Of a stretch of DNA of 64,000 bases, positions 52,099 to 61,775 are shown piece by piece. The DNA lies in NCBI GenBank assembly GCA_946811185.2, contig OX328113.1:25891521-25955520 (forward strand), read 5' to 3'. The notes under the pieces were generated by a model, which worked only from the letters and a program-made list of their open reading frames with translations, was not told where the DNA came from and ran no database searches. Position 1 is the first letter of the stretch. Each line of letters starts with the position of its first letter. A program made the translations under genes and the position numbers. The stretch is from Hippopus hippopus. Taxonomy: Eukaryota > Mollusca > Bivalvia > Cardiida > Cardiidae.

Positions 52099-52745
52099 GA
52101 GCTATGTATACCAGTTGAGCTAGGTTTTGCATTATCAAATCTTATAAAGCTAAACAAACTCAAAAGGTATGTTTATTCACGACGAAAATACCCATAATAA
52201 GTGCTATAGGAAGGTTGCTTTTTCCCACAATGTCTTAGCAGAGCGCGTTCTTTACTGGCCGCAAAGGCAATAATAGTATTGAATGACGCTCTAACATTTA
52301 ATTATATTCTGTAAGTGTACCGATGTTTTAATTACTCCACTTAACCCAACGGTTGCTATGTGGGAAGAAATATCACCTTATCGGACAGTGTAGATCCAAG
52401 ACCAGACTGCACGTTCTGTGCAGTCTGATCTTGATCTACACTGTCCGCAAAAGGTCAGTGAGTCGTGCTTAGCAGGATTAACTGAGAGCTGTGTATACCA
52501 GTTGAGCTAGGTTTTGCATTATCAACTCTTATAAAGCTAAACAAACTCAAAAGGTATGTTTATTCACGACGAAAATACCCTAATTAGTGCTATAGGAAGG
52601 TTGCCCACAATGTCTTAGCAGAGCGCGTTCTGTGTAGTCTGATCCCGATCTATACTGGCCGCAAGGGCAGTAATAGTAATGAATGACGCTCTAACATCTA
52701 ATTATATTCTGTAAGTGTACCGATGTTTTTAATTACTCCACTTCA
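52099..52745. repeat. Tandem duplication of ~245 bp with Fam-C between copies
   Basis: GTATACCAGTTGAGCTAGG... at 52107 is repeated at 52494 for about 240 bp (both end AATTACTCCACTT). A Fam-C copy (about 52343-52487, TTATCGGACAGTGTAGATCC) occupies the junction. The right copy holds 25 extra bp (GTGTAGTCTGATCCCGATC). Confidence 0.8.
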
Positions 52746-52869
52746 TTTCGAGGTAATCCCAATTTCTTTTAACGCGTTTCTCCATGGTAGTGATTTGCCG
52801 CGGACTATGTTTTTAAAATATATCGTTATAAAAATTTAGATAGTCGACGAAAACTTAGGCTTGAACCAG

Positions 52870-52950
52870 AATAATTCTTGTGAAAACATTACACTAAAAG
52901 GATGAAATTGCTAGTACTAACATTATCAACTTTTACCTCTATTGTTTTCA
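52870..52950 (+). mobile_element. Fam-D fragment
   Basis: GTGAAAACATTACACTAAAAGG, ATTGCTAGTACTAAC, TTGTTTTCAAATG. Confidence 0.45.
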
Positions 52951-52969
52951 AATGTGACCTTAATTAAGA

Positions 52970-53195
52970 AAGAGGATATGTTTTGAGTCTTTACCAAACA
53001 ATCTCGAATTTTGAAGACCCTTAGAAAGAAAGGTTTTGAAAACATCATGGGAAAAGGAGAAAATGCTGGTAACCAGCATTTTCTCCTTTTCCCACGATGT
53101 TTTCTTCCATTTAAGAGACAAAATTACATCATTTTTAGCCACATTTGATTTATTGTCTGTAAATATTTTCCAAATGGACTTGGCAAAGATTTTGA
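52970..53195 (+). mobile_element. Fam-D MITE
   Basis: TTTACCAAACAATCTCGAA, perfect hairpin GGAGAAAATGCTGGTAACC, TTATTGTCTGTAAATATTT. Confidence 0.78.
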
Positions 53196-53294
53196 CGTTT
53201 TGGCTAGAAGTTTATTACAGTGCAAGATTAAGAAATGGGAACCAAGGGTAAAAACCTTGCAGCTCAGAATAAAAGTGCATAACTCTTTATTTAC

Positions 53295-53510
53295 GCCATA
53301 CCAAGCAATCCGAGTTTTAACGACCCAAGAAAGAATGCGTTTGAAAACATAATGGGAAAAGGAGAAAATGCTGGTAACCAGCATTTTATCTTATATCCAC
53401 GATGTTTTTAACCATTTTAACGACAAATCCCATCGTTTTATAGCCACAGTCGTCTGCAAATGCTTTCAAAATGGACAAGGCTAAATTCTTTTTTATCGTT
53501 TGATTGAATT
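53295..53510 (+). mobile_element. Fam-D MITE
   Basis: CATACCAAGCAATCCGAG, AGAAAATGCTGGTAACCAGC, CAGTCGTCTGCAAATGC. Confidence 0.78.
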
Positions 53511-53624
53511 TAATTACAGGGCAAGATATAGGAACAGGAATCAAACGTAAAAAATCCTACAGCTTTGAATAAAACTGCAATACTCTTTACTATTATGATG
53601 TGAACTTTTTGCTTTTTGTTTCAT

Positions 53625-53872
53625 AAATGGCCTGCAGCACGTGAAAAGGGGCATCGGACATTTGCGTAAAGTGTCGTTTCGGATCAGCCTACGCAGTCCG
53701 CGCAGGCTAATCCGAAACGACACTTTCCGTTTTTATGTAATTTTCTGTTTCACGCAAGTCTACTGTAGGATAAAATCTAATGTAGGCGTAAAGTGCCGTC
53801 TCGGATTAGCCTGCGCGGACTGCGCAGGCTGATCCGAGACGACACTTTACGCAAATGTCCAAATGCCCCTTT
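53625..53872 (+). mobile_element. Fam-B MITE, right tip missing
   Basis: TGGCCTGCAGCACGTGAAAA at the left and two hairpins; ends AAATGCCCCTTTT where Fam-A sequence takes over. Confidence 0.82.
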
Positions 53873-54107
53873 TCTGTGATAAATCATACCGATCAAGTTA
53901 TCTTATAATTATGGAGTTATTATAAATCCATTTTGTCTAACAACCAATTGAATCCTGGGATAGTATGGTCCTTAGACACGCAGAAAAAATAGACCAAAAG
54001 CAAAAAGGTTTTATAAAGGTTAGCCTGCGTGGAATGCGCAGACTGAACTTGGTCGATAGTTTTTGCAAGTGCATTAAAATTCCTTTTTACTGAGTATGGC
54101 TCAATTA
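53873..54107 (-). mobile_element. Fam-A MITE, left end missing
   Basis: GTGATAAATCATACCGATCAAG, hairpin AGCCTGCGTGGAATGCGCAG, CTGAGTATGGCTCA at the right. Confidence 0.72.
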
Positions 54108-54115
54108 TTGTTTAA

Positions 54116-54744
54116 AGAGGCCCTGATACTCATTTTCAGCCAGTTTTAACTCATTTTGTCTTTATTTTATCAAACTATAGTCATTCTCATATCTTCATGC
54201 CAAATATTGCGCCTCACGGTCGCAAGGTTGCTTAGATTACGGTCGATAGAAACTGCATTTCGCTGAGTTGCGGCCTTCCATGTAAACAGACTCGTCGTTT
54301 CCGGTGTTTGAATCGAAGATTTCGATATGTCCGTTATACACTCGGGTAGATTCGTATGATGATCATGCATTCTGTCACGTGACTATATTTGACCTTCGCC
54401 CTGTGTCTAATGAGGTAAACGAAGGAAAATGGAGGCTTCTCTGTTGCAGCCTCGGTTTTCAGACGGAGGTCGCGGCCTATATATGCACATTACATCGTAT
54501 CCGACTCTAGGCGGAAACCAACGATAAATTTCCGTGACGCACCGCCATTGTTTACAGCTCCGATCGTCAGCCACTTTTCTTCTGACGAATGTTCGGTTTC
54601 TAATACAAATCTCTGTTTCTTTTTTTCAAGTACACCATATATGTCAGTAATTTATCCATGTTTACACAAAGGACTGATTTCTGTACCATTCTAAATTGTT
54701 TGAAATTTAACAGCGTTTTTGCTCACCGGCTGTAGACAGGCATC
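54116..54744 (-). mobile_element. Fam-E long variant (629 bp, TTAA-flanked)
   Basis: TTAA at 54112-54115 and 54745-54748. Left AGCCAGTTTTAACTCATTTT and right CCGGCTGTAGACAGGCATCT match the 337-bp form. The middle (about 54325-54690) is extra, includes CACGTGAC and GCGGAAACCAACG, and has no significant frame. Confidence 0.8.
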
Positions 54745-54754
54745 TTTAAACTAT

Positions 54755-54910
54755 CACCAGAATCGAAAAATTCTAAGAGTAATCCAAAATCGAAGGCGTT
54801 TGTAGACGAGAAAATGAAATATGACTTGGATGTTTTGAACCAGCATTTTCTCCTTTTCCCACTATGCTTTTCAATAGTTTCGTTCTCAGGGTCATTAAAA
54901 TATGTGACCA
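54755..54910 (-). mobile_element. Fam-D fragment
   Basis: GAAGGCGTTTGTAGACGAGAA, TTGAACCAGCATTTTCTCC, CAGGGTCATTAAAATATG. Confidence 0.6.
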
Positions 54911-54957
54911 TTTCTTAGAGTTAATTACAGTATACTATTAAGAAATATAAATTAAGC

Positions 54958-55035
54958 GTCCGTCTGTCTGTCTGTCTGTCTATCTGTCTGTCCGGCGGTC
55001 CTTCCGTCCGTCCCTCTCTCTCTCTCTTTTTCTCT
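54958..55035. repeat. (CTGT)n/(CT)n microsatellite
   Basis: GTCTGTCTGTCTG, GTCCGTCC and CTCTCTCTC tracts. Confidence 0.92.
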
Positions 55036-55040
55036 ATCCC

Positions 55041-55352
55041 GCCGAGCCCTGGTATCTCAGTCGGTAGTACAGGACTTGAGAACAGGAGATCGTTGGTTCG
55101 ACCCACGGCTTGGCCAGTTTCTTTCCAAGGATTGATGATAGCCATTGCGACAGGATTCATTCCTCTTTCACCGCTGACCATGGTTTCGACGATGGTTATG
55201 TTGGAAAGCAGCCGGTGGCTTGGAAAGAATATTGTGCTGAGTACTGGTTAAAAGAAACTCCAGGAAAGCATGGATAGGTGCACTGGCCGCCGCGATATGT
55301 CTGAAATAATGTTGAAAACGGCGTTAAACACCATACAATCAATCAATCAATC

Positions 55353-55354
<2 letters not shown>
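55041..55354 (+). mobile_element. SINE-1, full length
   Basis: GCCGAGCCCTGGTATCTCAG to CAATCAATCAATCAA. It sits between two CT-rich tracts, so a target duplication cannot be resolved. Confidence 0.85.
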
Positions 55355-55405
<51 letters not shown>

Positions 55406-55409
55406 TCTC

Positions 55410-55441
<32 letters not shown>

Positions 55442-55462
55442 CCTCCCTCCCTCCCTCTCTCA
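55355..55462. repeat. (CT)n microsatellite
   Basis: Long CT run with CCCTC and GCTTTC interruptions. Confidence 0.95.
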
Positions 55463-55646
55463 AGATTTTATAAGTTTAGTTTAACCATTGCGTATGAAGT
55501 AATAGAGTAATTATGTTTAGTATGCTTACAAGATGAAACTAACATCACGGATGTTAATTAACAAAAATATGAATAAACAGCATGAAACTCCTTCTGTATT
55601 CGTAGGAATGTTTTATCACTATGAATAGAAATTCCTGTATTCAAAT

Positions 55647-55912
55647 GAGCCATGCTTTGGCAAAAGGGGGCTTAATGTATCTCCATGATGCATGATACCA
55701 AGCACGTCATCACTGTCGTTGTAGATCCATTTTGTATAACGACCTACTGAATCATGAGGTACACTCATCCTCGGACATGCAGAAAATTTTACCCGAAAGC
55801 AAAAAGTTTCGGCCAAGGTCAGCCTGCGCGGACTGCGCAGGCTGACCTGGGTCGATAGTTTTTGCAAATGCATTAAGCACCCTTTTCACAGAGCATGATT
55901 CAAATATATTTG
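55647..55912 (-). mobile_element. Fam-A MITE, full length
   Basis: ATGAGCCATGCTTTGGCAAAA to CACAGAGCATGATTCA; hairpin CAGCCTGCGCGGACTGCGCAGG. Confidence 0.82.
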
Positions 55913-56260
55913 ATTAATTTTCCGTGCAACCCCAAGGGAGGATGTTTCAATATATTCATTTTATTTACTTCTGTGCAACCCATATGATGACTGCTAAAAT
56001 ATTGCCCAAATATTTTCTATACAGTCCTTATCTCTTTCAGCGCCAAATATACTACTCAAAATTTGCTAGAGGTCACCATAGATTCAGCAGATATATTTTG
56101 TATGGCATGTATTACCTATGGTTTTTCAATATGTTACATTGCCACACTGATGAAACAAACCACCTGTGGAAATGGATGTTTTTAGTGCAAAACTGCATTG
56201 CTGTAACATATACTCGTATTAAAATATCTAAATGATCCTTATCAAAGTTTGAGTAGTATA
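55913..56260. other. No supported feature
   Basis: AT-rich stretch between two Fam-A copies; a 103-codon frame at 55924-56235 shows no recognisable domain and uses AT-rich codons throughout. Confidence 0.4.
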
Positions 56261-56261
56261 T

Positions 56262-56530
56262 ATGATCCATGCCCTGGCAAAAACGGTGTTTACTGCAGCT
56301 CCGTGATGCATATATTATACGAAGCAAGTCATTATATAGTTATGGATCCATAAAATTCATTTCGTCGGATTATCAAAATGATCGGATATGAGGTAGAGTC
56401 GATCTTGAACATGTAGAAAATTTACCTAAAAAAAAAAAAATCGAAACAGGTCGGCGTGCGTGGACTGCGCAGGCTGATTTGTGTAGATACTTTTTGCAGA
56501 CACATTAAAACGCCTTTTCACAGGTGGCTG
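56262..56530 (-). mobile_element. Fam-A MITE, decayed
   Basis: TGATCCATGCCCTGGCAAAAA to TTTTCACAGGTGGCTGA; hairpin CGTGCGTGGACTGCGCAGG. Confidence 0.7.
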
Positions 56531-56699
56531 AAAATACAAACAAATGAAATTCAGACAGCATTATTGACACTCATCTAAGCTTCTTCCAAAATTATCGCGC
56601 CATCATTTTACAACCATTTTAAAAGCTACAGTCCTCTTATTGTCAATTACAATCCTTTTCATATCGTTGACAGACAACTTAGTATCTTTGAAAATCTCA

Positions 56700-56800
56700 A
56701 TGTAATTTGCTATCATCCCTTACAATCATCATCAACAATCATCGCCACATCATTGACAATCACTGTTGATAATCATCACAACATCATTGATGTCTGAATA
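56700..56800. repeat. CATCA-rich low-complexity tract
   Basis: Imperfect ATCATCAACAATCATC-type repeats. Confidence 0.6.
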
Positions 56801-56811
56801 TGCTTTCGCGA

Positions 56812-57236
56812 AAGGGAAAGTAAAGATGCTAAGCATTCTGTTTATTCAGACGTGAAAAAATAGCGATTAAAGAGCTACTCCTTTTCTAGAGACTAGGAAG
56901 TTTTAAACCAAAGCATTATAAAAGTTAACAGTTTCACGGTAGATCTAATTTACGTATAAAGTACTCGTATTTAGGTCGTTGAATAATGTTGACATTATGC
57001 ATGAAATTTCACTCTTAGGTTGCCAAGCACGAATCAGTGTGCTTTTGCAAACACTATGGATTAAGATCAGATTGCATAGAGAGTGACAAAGTCGTTTCTA
57101 GCAGCCTTGAGCTTTGGTCACACGCACGATAAATAACGCACTTATAAATAACTACAGCATGCAAGAAAATGCTAGAATGTCTACTTGCACGTAAACGTAA
57201 AATGTAGTTAAACATAGGTCGACGCAATTTTATCTA
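56812..57236 (-). repeat. Right arm of the ~410-bp inverted pair
   Basis: Reverse complement of 44706-45117. It includes a half Fam-C core (ATTAAGATCAGATTGCATAG) like the units of the 25.5-27 kb array. Confidence 0.85.
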
Positions 57237-57339
57237 CTTCATTTACGTCCTAGTACGTATTTAAGTGTACTTCAACCTGTGCCGGTGAAAGAGAAAGCAC
57301 AACACAGTCAGTCTTTGCAGAGTAGTGAACTGAACCATT

Positions 57340-57510
57340 AATGTATTTTTACCTTTGCCACACAATCCCGGGTTTTAACGACAATGAAAAAGAAAGTATT
57401 AGAAAACATTGTGGGCAAGGAGAAAATGCTGGTAACCAGCATTTTCTCATTTTCCCACAATGTTTTCTATCCTTCTAAATACAAATCCCATCACTGGAGA
57501 AACATTTAAT
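57340..57510 (+). mobile_element. Fam-D MITE
   Basis: TTTGCCACACAATCCCGGG, hairpin AGAAAATGCTGGTAACCAGC, right part truncated at TAATTTGCCGCTGG. Confidence 0.72.
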
Positions 57511-57526
57511 TTGCCGCTGGCGTACT

Positions 57527-58200
57527 TTATCTTAGTTTTTGCCTACTTTAGCGTAACTTAACGTTTTCCTAGTTTACTTTATCGTAATTCTTGCGTACTT
57601 AAAGAGACATCTCTACAGCCAGAGAGTAAACAAACGCTGTTAAAACTTGACAGTGTTGTAATCTAGTCATCTGTGTAAACGTAGATAAAAAAATCTATAT
57701 AAGGTGTATGGGGTAAAGAAACTGTAGGGATTGGTCTTCGATTTAAAGCGGAAACTGTGGTTAATATGTCTATGGCTAGCCGCAATAAAATGGAATGCAT
57801 TTTCTATCTGCCGTAATCTGTGCAACCTTGCAACCATCAAGGTCAATTTTCGGTATGAAGATACAAGAGTGATTATAGTGTCATAAAATAAATAAAAAAA
57901 AAAACGGTTAAAAAACTGGATGAAAACGAGTGAAGATGTATCTTTAAGCATAAATTAATGTTCAACCTGGCGTACTTTATCATAGTTTGTGCCTACTGTA
58001 GAGTTATTTAACATTGTTTCTGGTGTACTTTATCGTAGTTTGTGCCTACTTCAGCGTAATTCAACATTGTTCCTGGCGTAGTTTATCGTAGTTTGTGCCT
58101 ACTTTAGCGTAACTTAACATTCTTCCTGGCGTACTTTTTCGTAGTTTGTGCCTTCTTGAACAAAATTAACGTTCTTCCTCGTGTACTTTATTTTAGTTTA
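57527..58200. repeat. 53-bp minisatellite split by Fam-E
   Basis: Units start CTGGCGTACTTTATCGTAG and contain GTGCCTACTTTAGCGTAAC. Intact units lie at 57527, 57970, 58022, 58073 and 58126, with degenerate ones after. A Fam-E copy at 57603-57943 interrupts the second unit. Confidence 0.85.
57603..57943 (+). mobile_element. Fam-E MITE in the minisatellite (TTAA-flanked, 341 bp)
   Basis: TTAA at 57599-57602 and 57944-57947. Removing the element and one TTAA leaves a normal-length repeat unit, an internal empty-site control. Confidence 0.9.
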
Positions 58201-58499
58201 TCGGAGTTTAACTTACAATAAACCATTCGAATTAGCGTACTTTCACATAAGTTATGGTTCTTTATTTTTTACCAACGTTCTCTAATGGACTGAACCGAAT
58301 AATTCATTGCATAAATGGCAACAGTTTAGCTTTTCTTGACACGTGTTTACCGCACTTGAACATGTAAAAACTGTACCTTTTCCCTAGGTATATTAAGATA
58401 AGTTATTTAACGTATATGCAATTAAGGCTTAATGGTTCAGAACATTTTTCATTTATGGTGCTATTTAAACTTTATTATCTGGTTGGTTAGTTGGTTGTG

Positions 58500-58775
58500 T
58501 TTAGTTTAACGCCGTTTTCAACAATACTTCAGCGGCCAGTGCACCTATCCATGGTTTTCTTGAGTTTCTTTTACCAGTACTCTGCACAATATTCTTTTCA
58601 AGACACTGGCTGCTTTTCCACATAACCATCACAATGATAAGTGGTGAGAGAGGAATGAATCCTGTCGCAATGACTTTCATCAATCATCGAAAAGAAATTG
58701 ACCGAGCCGGGAATCGAACCAGCGACCCTCTGTTCTTAAGTCCTGTATGCTACCGACTGAGCTACCGGGGCTCGA
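58500..58775 (-). mobile_element. SINE-1, full length, tail lost
   Basis: GTTTAACGCCGTTTTCAACA to CTACCGGGGCTCGAC. Box B complement CGGGAATCGAACCAGCGA. Confidence 0.83.
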
Positions 58776-58929
58776 CTTTATATTCTTGTGGATGGACAAC
58801 TGAATAATACATGTTATACAAAAGTTTTTATAAAAGTACATTTTGGCCCCCACCCCCCTCCATTTCAACCCCCTTTGCTTTAAAGACAACTCATTTTGTC
58901 TTGTTGCGAGAGTTATGCTTAGTAATAGT

Positions 58930-59140
58930 AAACCTTTAGGCTGCTAAGCGCGACTCAATGACCTTTTGCAGACAGTGTAGATCAAGATCAGACTGCACAG
59001 AACGTACAGTCTGATCTTGGATCTACACTGTCCGATAAGGAGATATTATTCCCCAAAAAATAACTTTAAAATAGCAATATGTGGGTTTTTACTATCGAAC
59101 TGAAAATTTCATTTTAGTTATTTAGCAGGATAAGGGTTGA
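58930..59140 (+). mobile_element. Fam-C MITE, full length
   Basis: AAACCTTTAGGCTGCTAAGCG to TTTAGCAGGATAAGGGTT; hairpin AGACTGCACAGAACGTACAG. Confidence 0.85.
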
Positions 59141-59223
59141 TAATTATAGAAATAGTTATAATGATGTTCTCCCTGTAACGAATCAAAATGAGGCTAAGCA
59201 AATACATCTTATACCAAGACGAA

Positions 59224-59905
59224 TGTAGGACGTTTTGGCCAGGACGTTTTGGCCACGGACGTTTTGGCCAGATAAAAATACAAAGTAGGACGTTTTGGCC
59301 AAATGCTGATTTTGTGAATTTAAGCCCCATAAAACACGATTTAAAAATATTGTAGGACAGTGAGAAAATGCTATATTTAATATATATGGAGTATTTGGTC
59401 AACTACTTTTTAAAATTTATTACTGAAGTTACAAATAGTAAACTTCTTCATTTTCAATTGATTGGCTTTACTGAATAAAATTACTTACTTTCAAGTGTTA
59501 TTTTGCTTTTATACTCATTTAAGGACAAAACTGCATTTGATGATTTCTTTAATTGCCAATTATCAACTCTGTCAACTAATAATGATTGAACAATAACTTA
59601 AAATTTCTATTTGCAACAATAGTTTACAACAAAGTATAACAAATTTAAGCAGCTTGTTATAGAAGATTTGCAAATCAAAATCAAATTATGTTTTGACCAT
59701 ATTTAATTTAAAGCAAAACTTGCATGAAATGAACTGAATATGCCTTTTTGCTTCTAAAAATGTATACTTAGAAGCACAGAAAAGTTAATTTAATGCATTC
59801 TTCTGTGTTAAAAAGCATTTGGCCAATACGTCCTACTTTGCACATTTTGCTGGCCATAACGTCCGTGGCCAAAACGTCCATGGCCAAAACGTCCGTCCAC
59901 CTACC
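59224..59905. mobile_element. DNA transposon remnant with ~85-bp terminal inverted repeats
   Basis: Left end 59224-59307 and right end about 59817-59900 are inverted. Each holds three GGACGTTTTGGCCA-type boxes in tandem, then AAAGTAGGACGT(T/A)TTGGCC. The interior is AT-rich with no frame. Long TIRs with tandem boxes suggest a Mutator-like non-autonomous element, but no family is established. Confidence 0.7.
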
Positions 59906-60121
59906 AGGACAACCATCCTATAATTATGGACCCATAATATCCATTTTGTCTAACAACTTACTAAATCACGAGATAGAATGGTCCTGGTCGTTGGACATGC
60001 ATAAAATTACAAAAAGAAACAAAGTCTTGACTCATGTCAGCCTGCGTGGACTGCGCAGGCTGACATGGGTTGATACTTTTTGCAAGTGCATTAAACCCCC
60101 TTTTCACAGAGCATGGCTCAT
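59906..60121 (-). mobile_element. Fam-A MITE, left end missing
   Basis: TATAATTATGGACCCATAAT to CACAGAGCATGGCTCA; hairpin CAGCCTGCGTGGACTGCGCAGG. The missing left end may have been displaced by the neighbouring TIR element. Confidence 0.78.
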
Positions 60122-60163
60122 TTAAAGCAGAAAATTGCTTTCACTAGTTAATTTTAAACATAT

Positions 60164-60431
60164 ATATGAGCCATGCTCTGTGAAAAAGAGAGCTTAATGC
60201 TACTGCGAAAAGTATCGACCCAGGTCAGCCTGCGCAGTCCGCGCAGGCTGACCTGGGCCGAAACTTTTCGCTATTAGTCAATTTTATGTATGTCCAAGGA
60301 CCATTCTACCTAATAATTTAGTCGGTTGTAAGGCTAAATTGATTTTATGGAACCATATTTATGTGATGACTTGCTTTGTATGATGCATCACGGAAATACA
60401 TTAAGCCCCCTTTTGCCAGAGCATGGCTCAT
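60164..60431 (+). mobile_element. Fam-A MITE, full length, best-preserved ends
   Basis: TATGAGCCATGCTCTGTGAAA and CCAGAGCATGGCTCATA; hairpin CAGCCTGCGCAGTCCGCGCAGG. Confidence 0.85.
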
Positions 60432-61440
60432 ATAAATTTTGATTTTTTTTTTTCAGGGTAATGTGATGCGAGATATACCTAATGAAGTGTTATATAGTTA
60501 CATGGTTATATGCACAGTGCGAATACCGTAACTCACACCGGTTGGTTATGAAACACCAGAGAGCACATCCGCTTTGAAAGATGAATCTTGTAGATTATTG
60601 TGAAAGTGTGACAGCCAATAAAAACATAGTACCCGTGAAATAAACATCATATTATCTTGTCTTACACAGCCGAATGAAAATCCGACCGCAAGGAACATAT
60701 ATATAGACGGATATGGTTATATAATCTTTGTTGGAATTCTGGGTAGAATAGAACTGGAAAATGTAAACACATTCTTACTTTCGATAAAAAATGCTCAGTA
60801 TAAAACAACTGTACAATTCCTTGTATCTTAATGTTGCCAACTGCTCAAGCATTCATGCATGTGTTAATGTGAACAAGGAAAAAACGAATTCAATGATGTA
60901 TTTATATACTGTTTAGTGTAGGTTCGTTGGAAGTTGTGAATTGATTATGTTAAGCTGCGATATTTGTGGCGTTGATTAGTAACAAACAGTGCTTTGGATG
61001 GAGTGATTTTGTTTTGTACCTTCAATATTGTTGAAATAAATATTACAAGACGGACGGAAATAAATTATTACTTGGTACACTTGTACATAGAAAATACATG
61101 TTTGGATTTCTAACTTGTGACAAGCATGATGCTTAGTTTTCCAGAGAGGATAGAAATGATTACATGAAGTCAGAAACGACTAAACACAAACGTCTGTCTT
61201 GTTGTTCTTAAGTTTAGCCATACTACAAGACGTAAAATACATTCGTGAAGAAAATCACAGAACAGTGTCAAACTGGCATCTATTTCAATTCTTGAACGTG
61301 TACAGTGATTGTGTGCAAATATAAAAAAAACAACAATCAAATGTGCTGCTTTAGCTATAAACTTACAAGCGATGTTTATGGTGTACAGTAATGATTGAGA
61401 TAAATGGTTGCTAAAATAATGAAGAAGTCGTTTTGACTTC
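60432..61440. other. GPCR upstream region, no supported feature
   Basis: About 1 kb free of the common MITEs, unlike almost all other non-coding sequence here. It may include promoter or 5' exon sequence; no clear TATA or splice pair identified. Confidence 0.4.
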
Positions 61441-61449
61441 TCATGGATT

Positions 61450-61775
61450 GATGCTCTCTCGGACCGCGACACACATCGGCATCGATACGATACAGACCAT
61501 ATAAATGGCGGTTATTACAGTACCAAAGTTGCTTTAAGTGTTGATGTAGATTGATCGAACCTTACAGAACAGATAAACAGCTGCTAAAACCATGTAATAA
61601 AGTTGCTCTGAGTGTTGACGTAGGTTGATACCTTCTCGTACTAAACATTTGCAACGACACCTTACAGACTACATAAACGGCGGCTAAAGCAGAAATAAAG
61701 TTGCTCTGAGAATTGAGACCTTCTGGAACTTAGACACATATTGGCATCGAAACGTTACAGGCAAGAGAGATGGCC
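61450..61775 (+). repeat. Degenerate ~90-110-bp tandem repeat reaching the GPCR start
   Basis: TACAGAC(C/T)A.ATAAA.GGCGG occurs at about 61491 and 61663, ACAGAACAGATAAACAGC at 61565, and ACAGGCAAGAGAGATGGCC at 61758. Each but the last is followed by AAAGTTGCT(T/C)T(A/G)AG. Phrases GACACACATCGGCATCGA and GACACATATTGGCATCGA also recur. Confidence 0.65.

Noticed and set aside
55924..56235. 103-codon plus-strand frame
   Set aside because: Lies between two MITEs, shows no domain, and a similar length is expected in AT-rich DNA only occasionally; insufficient evidence.
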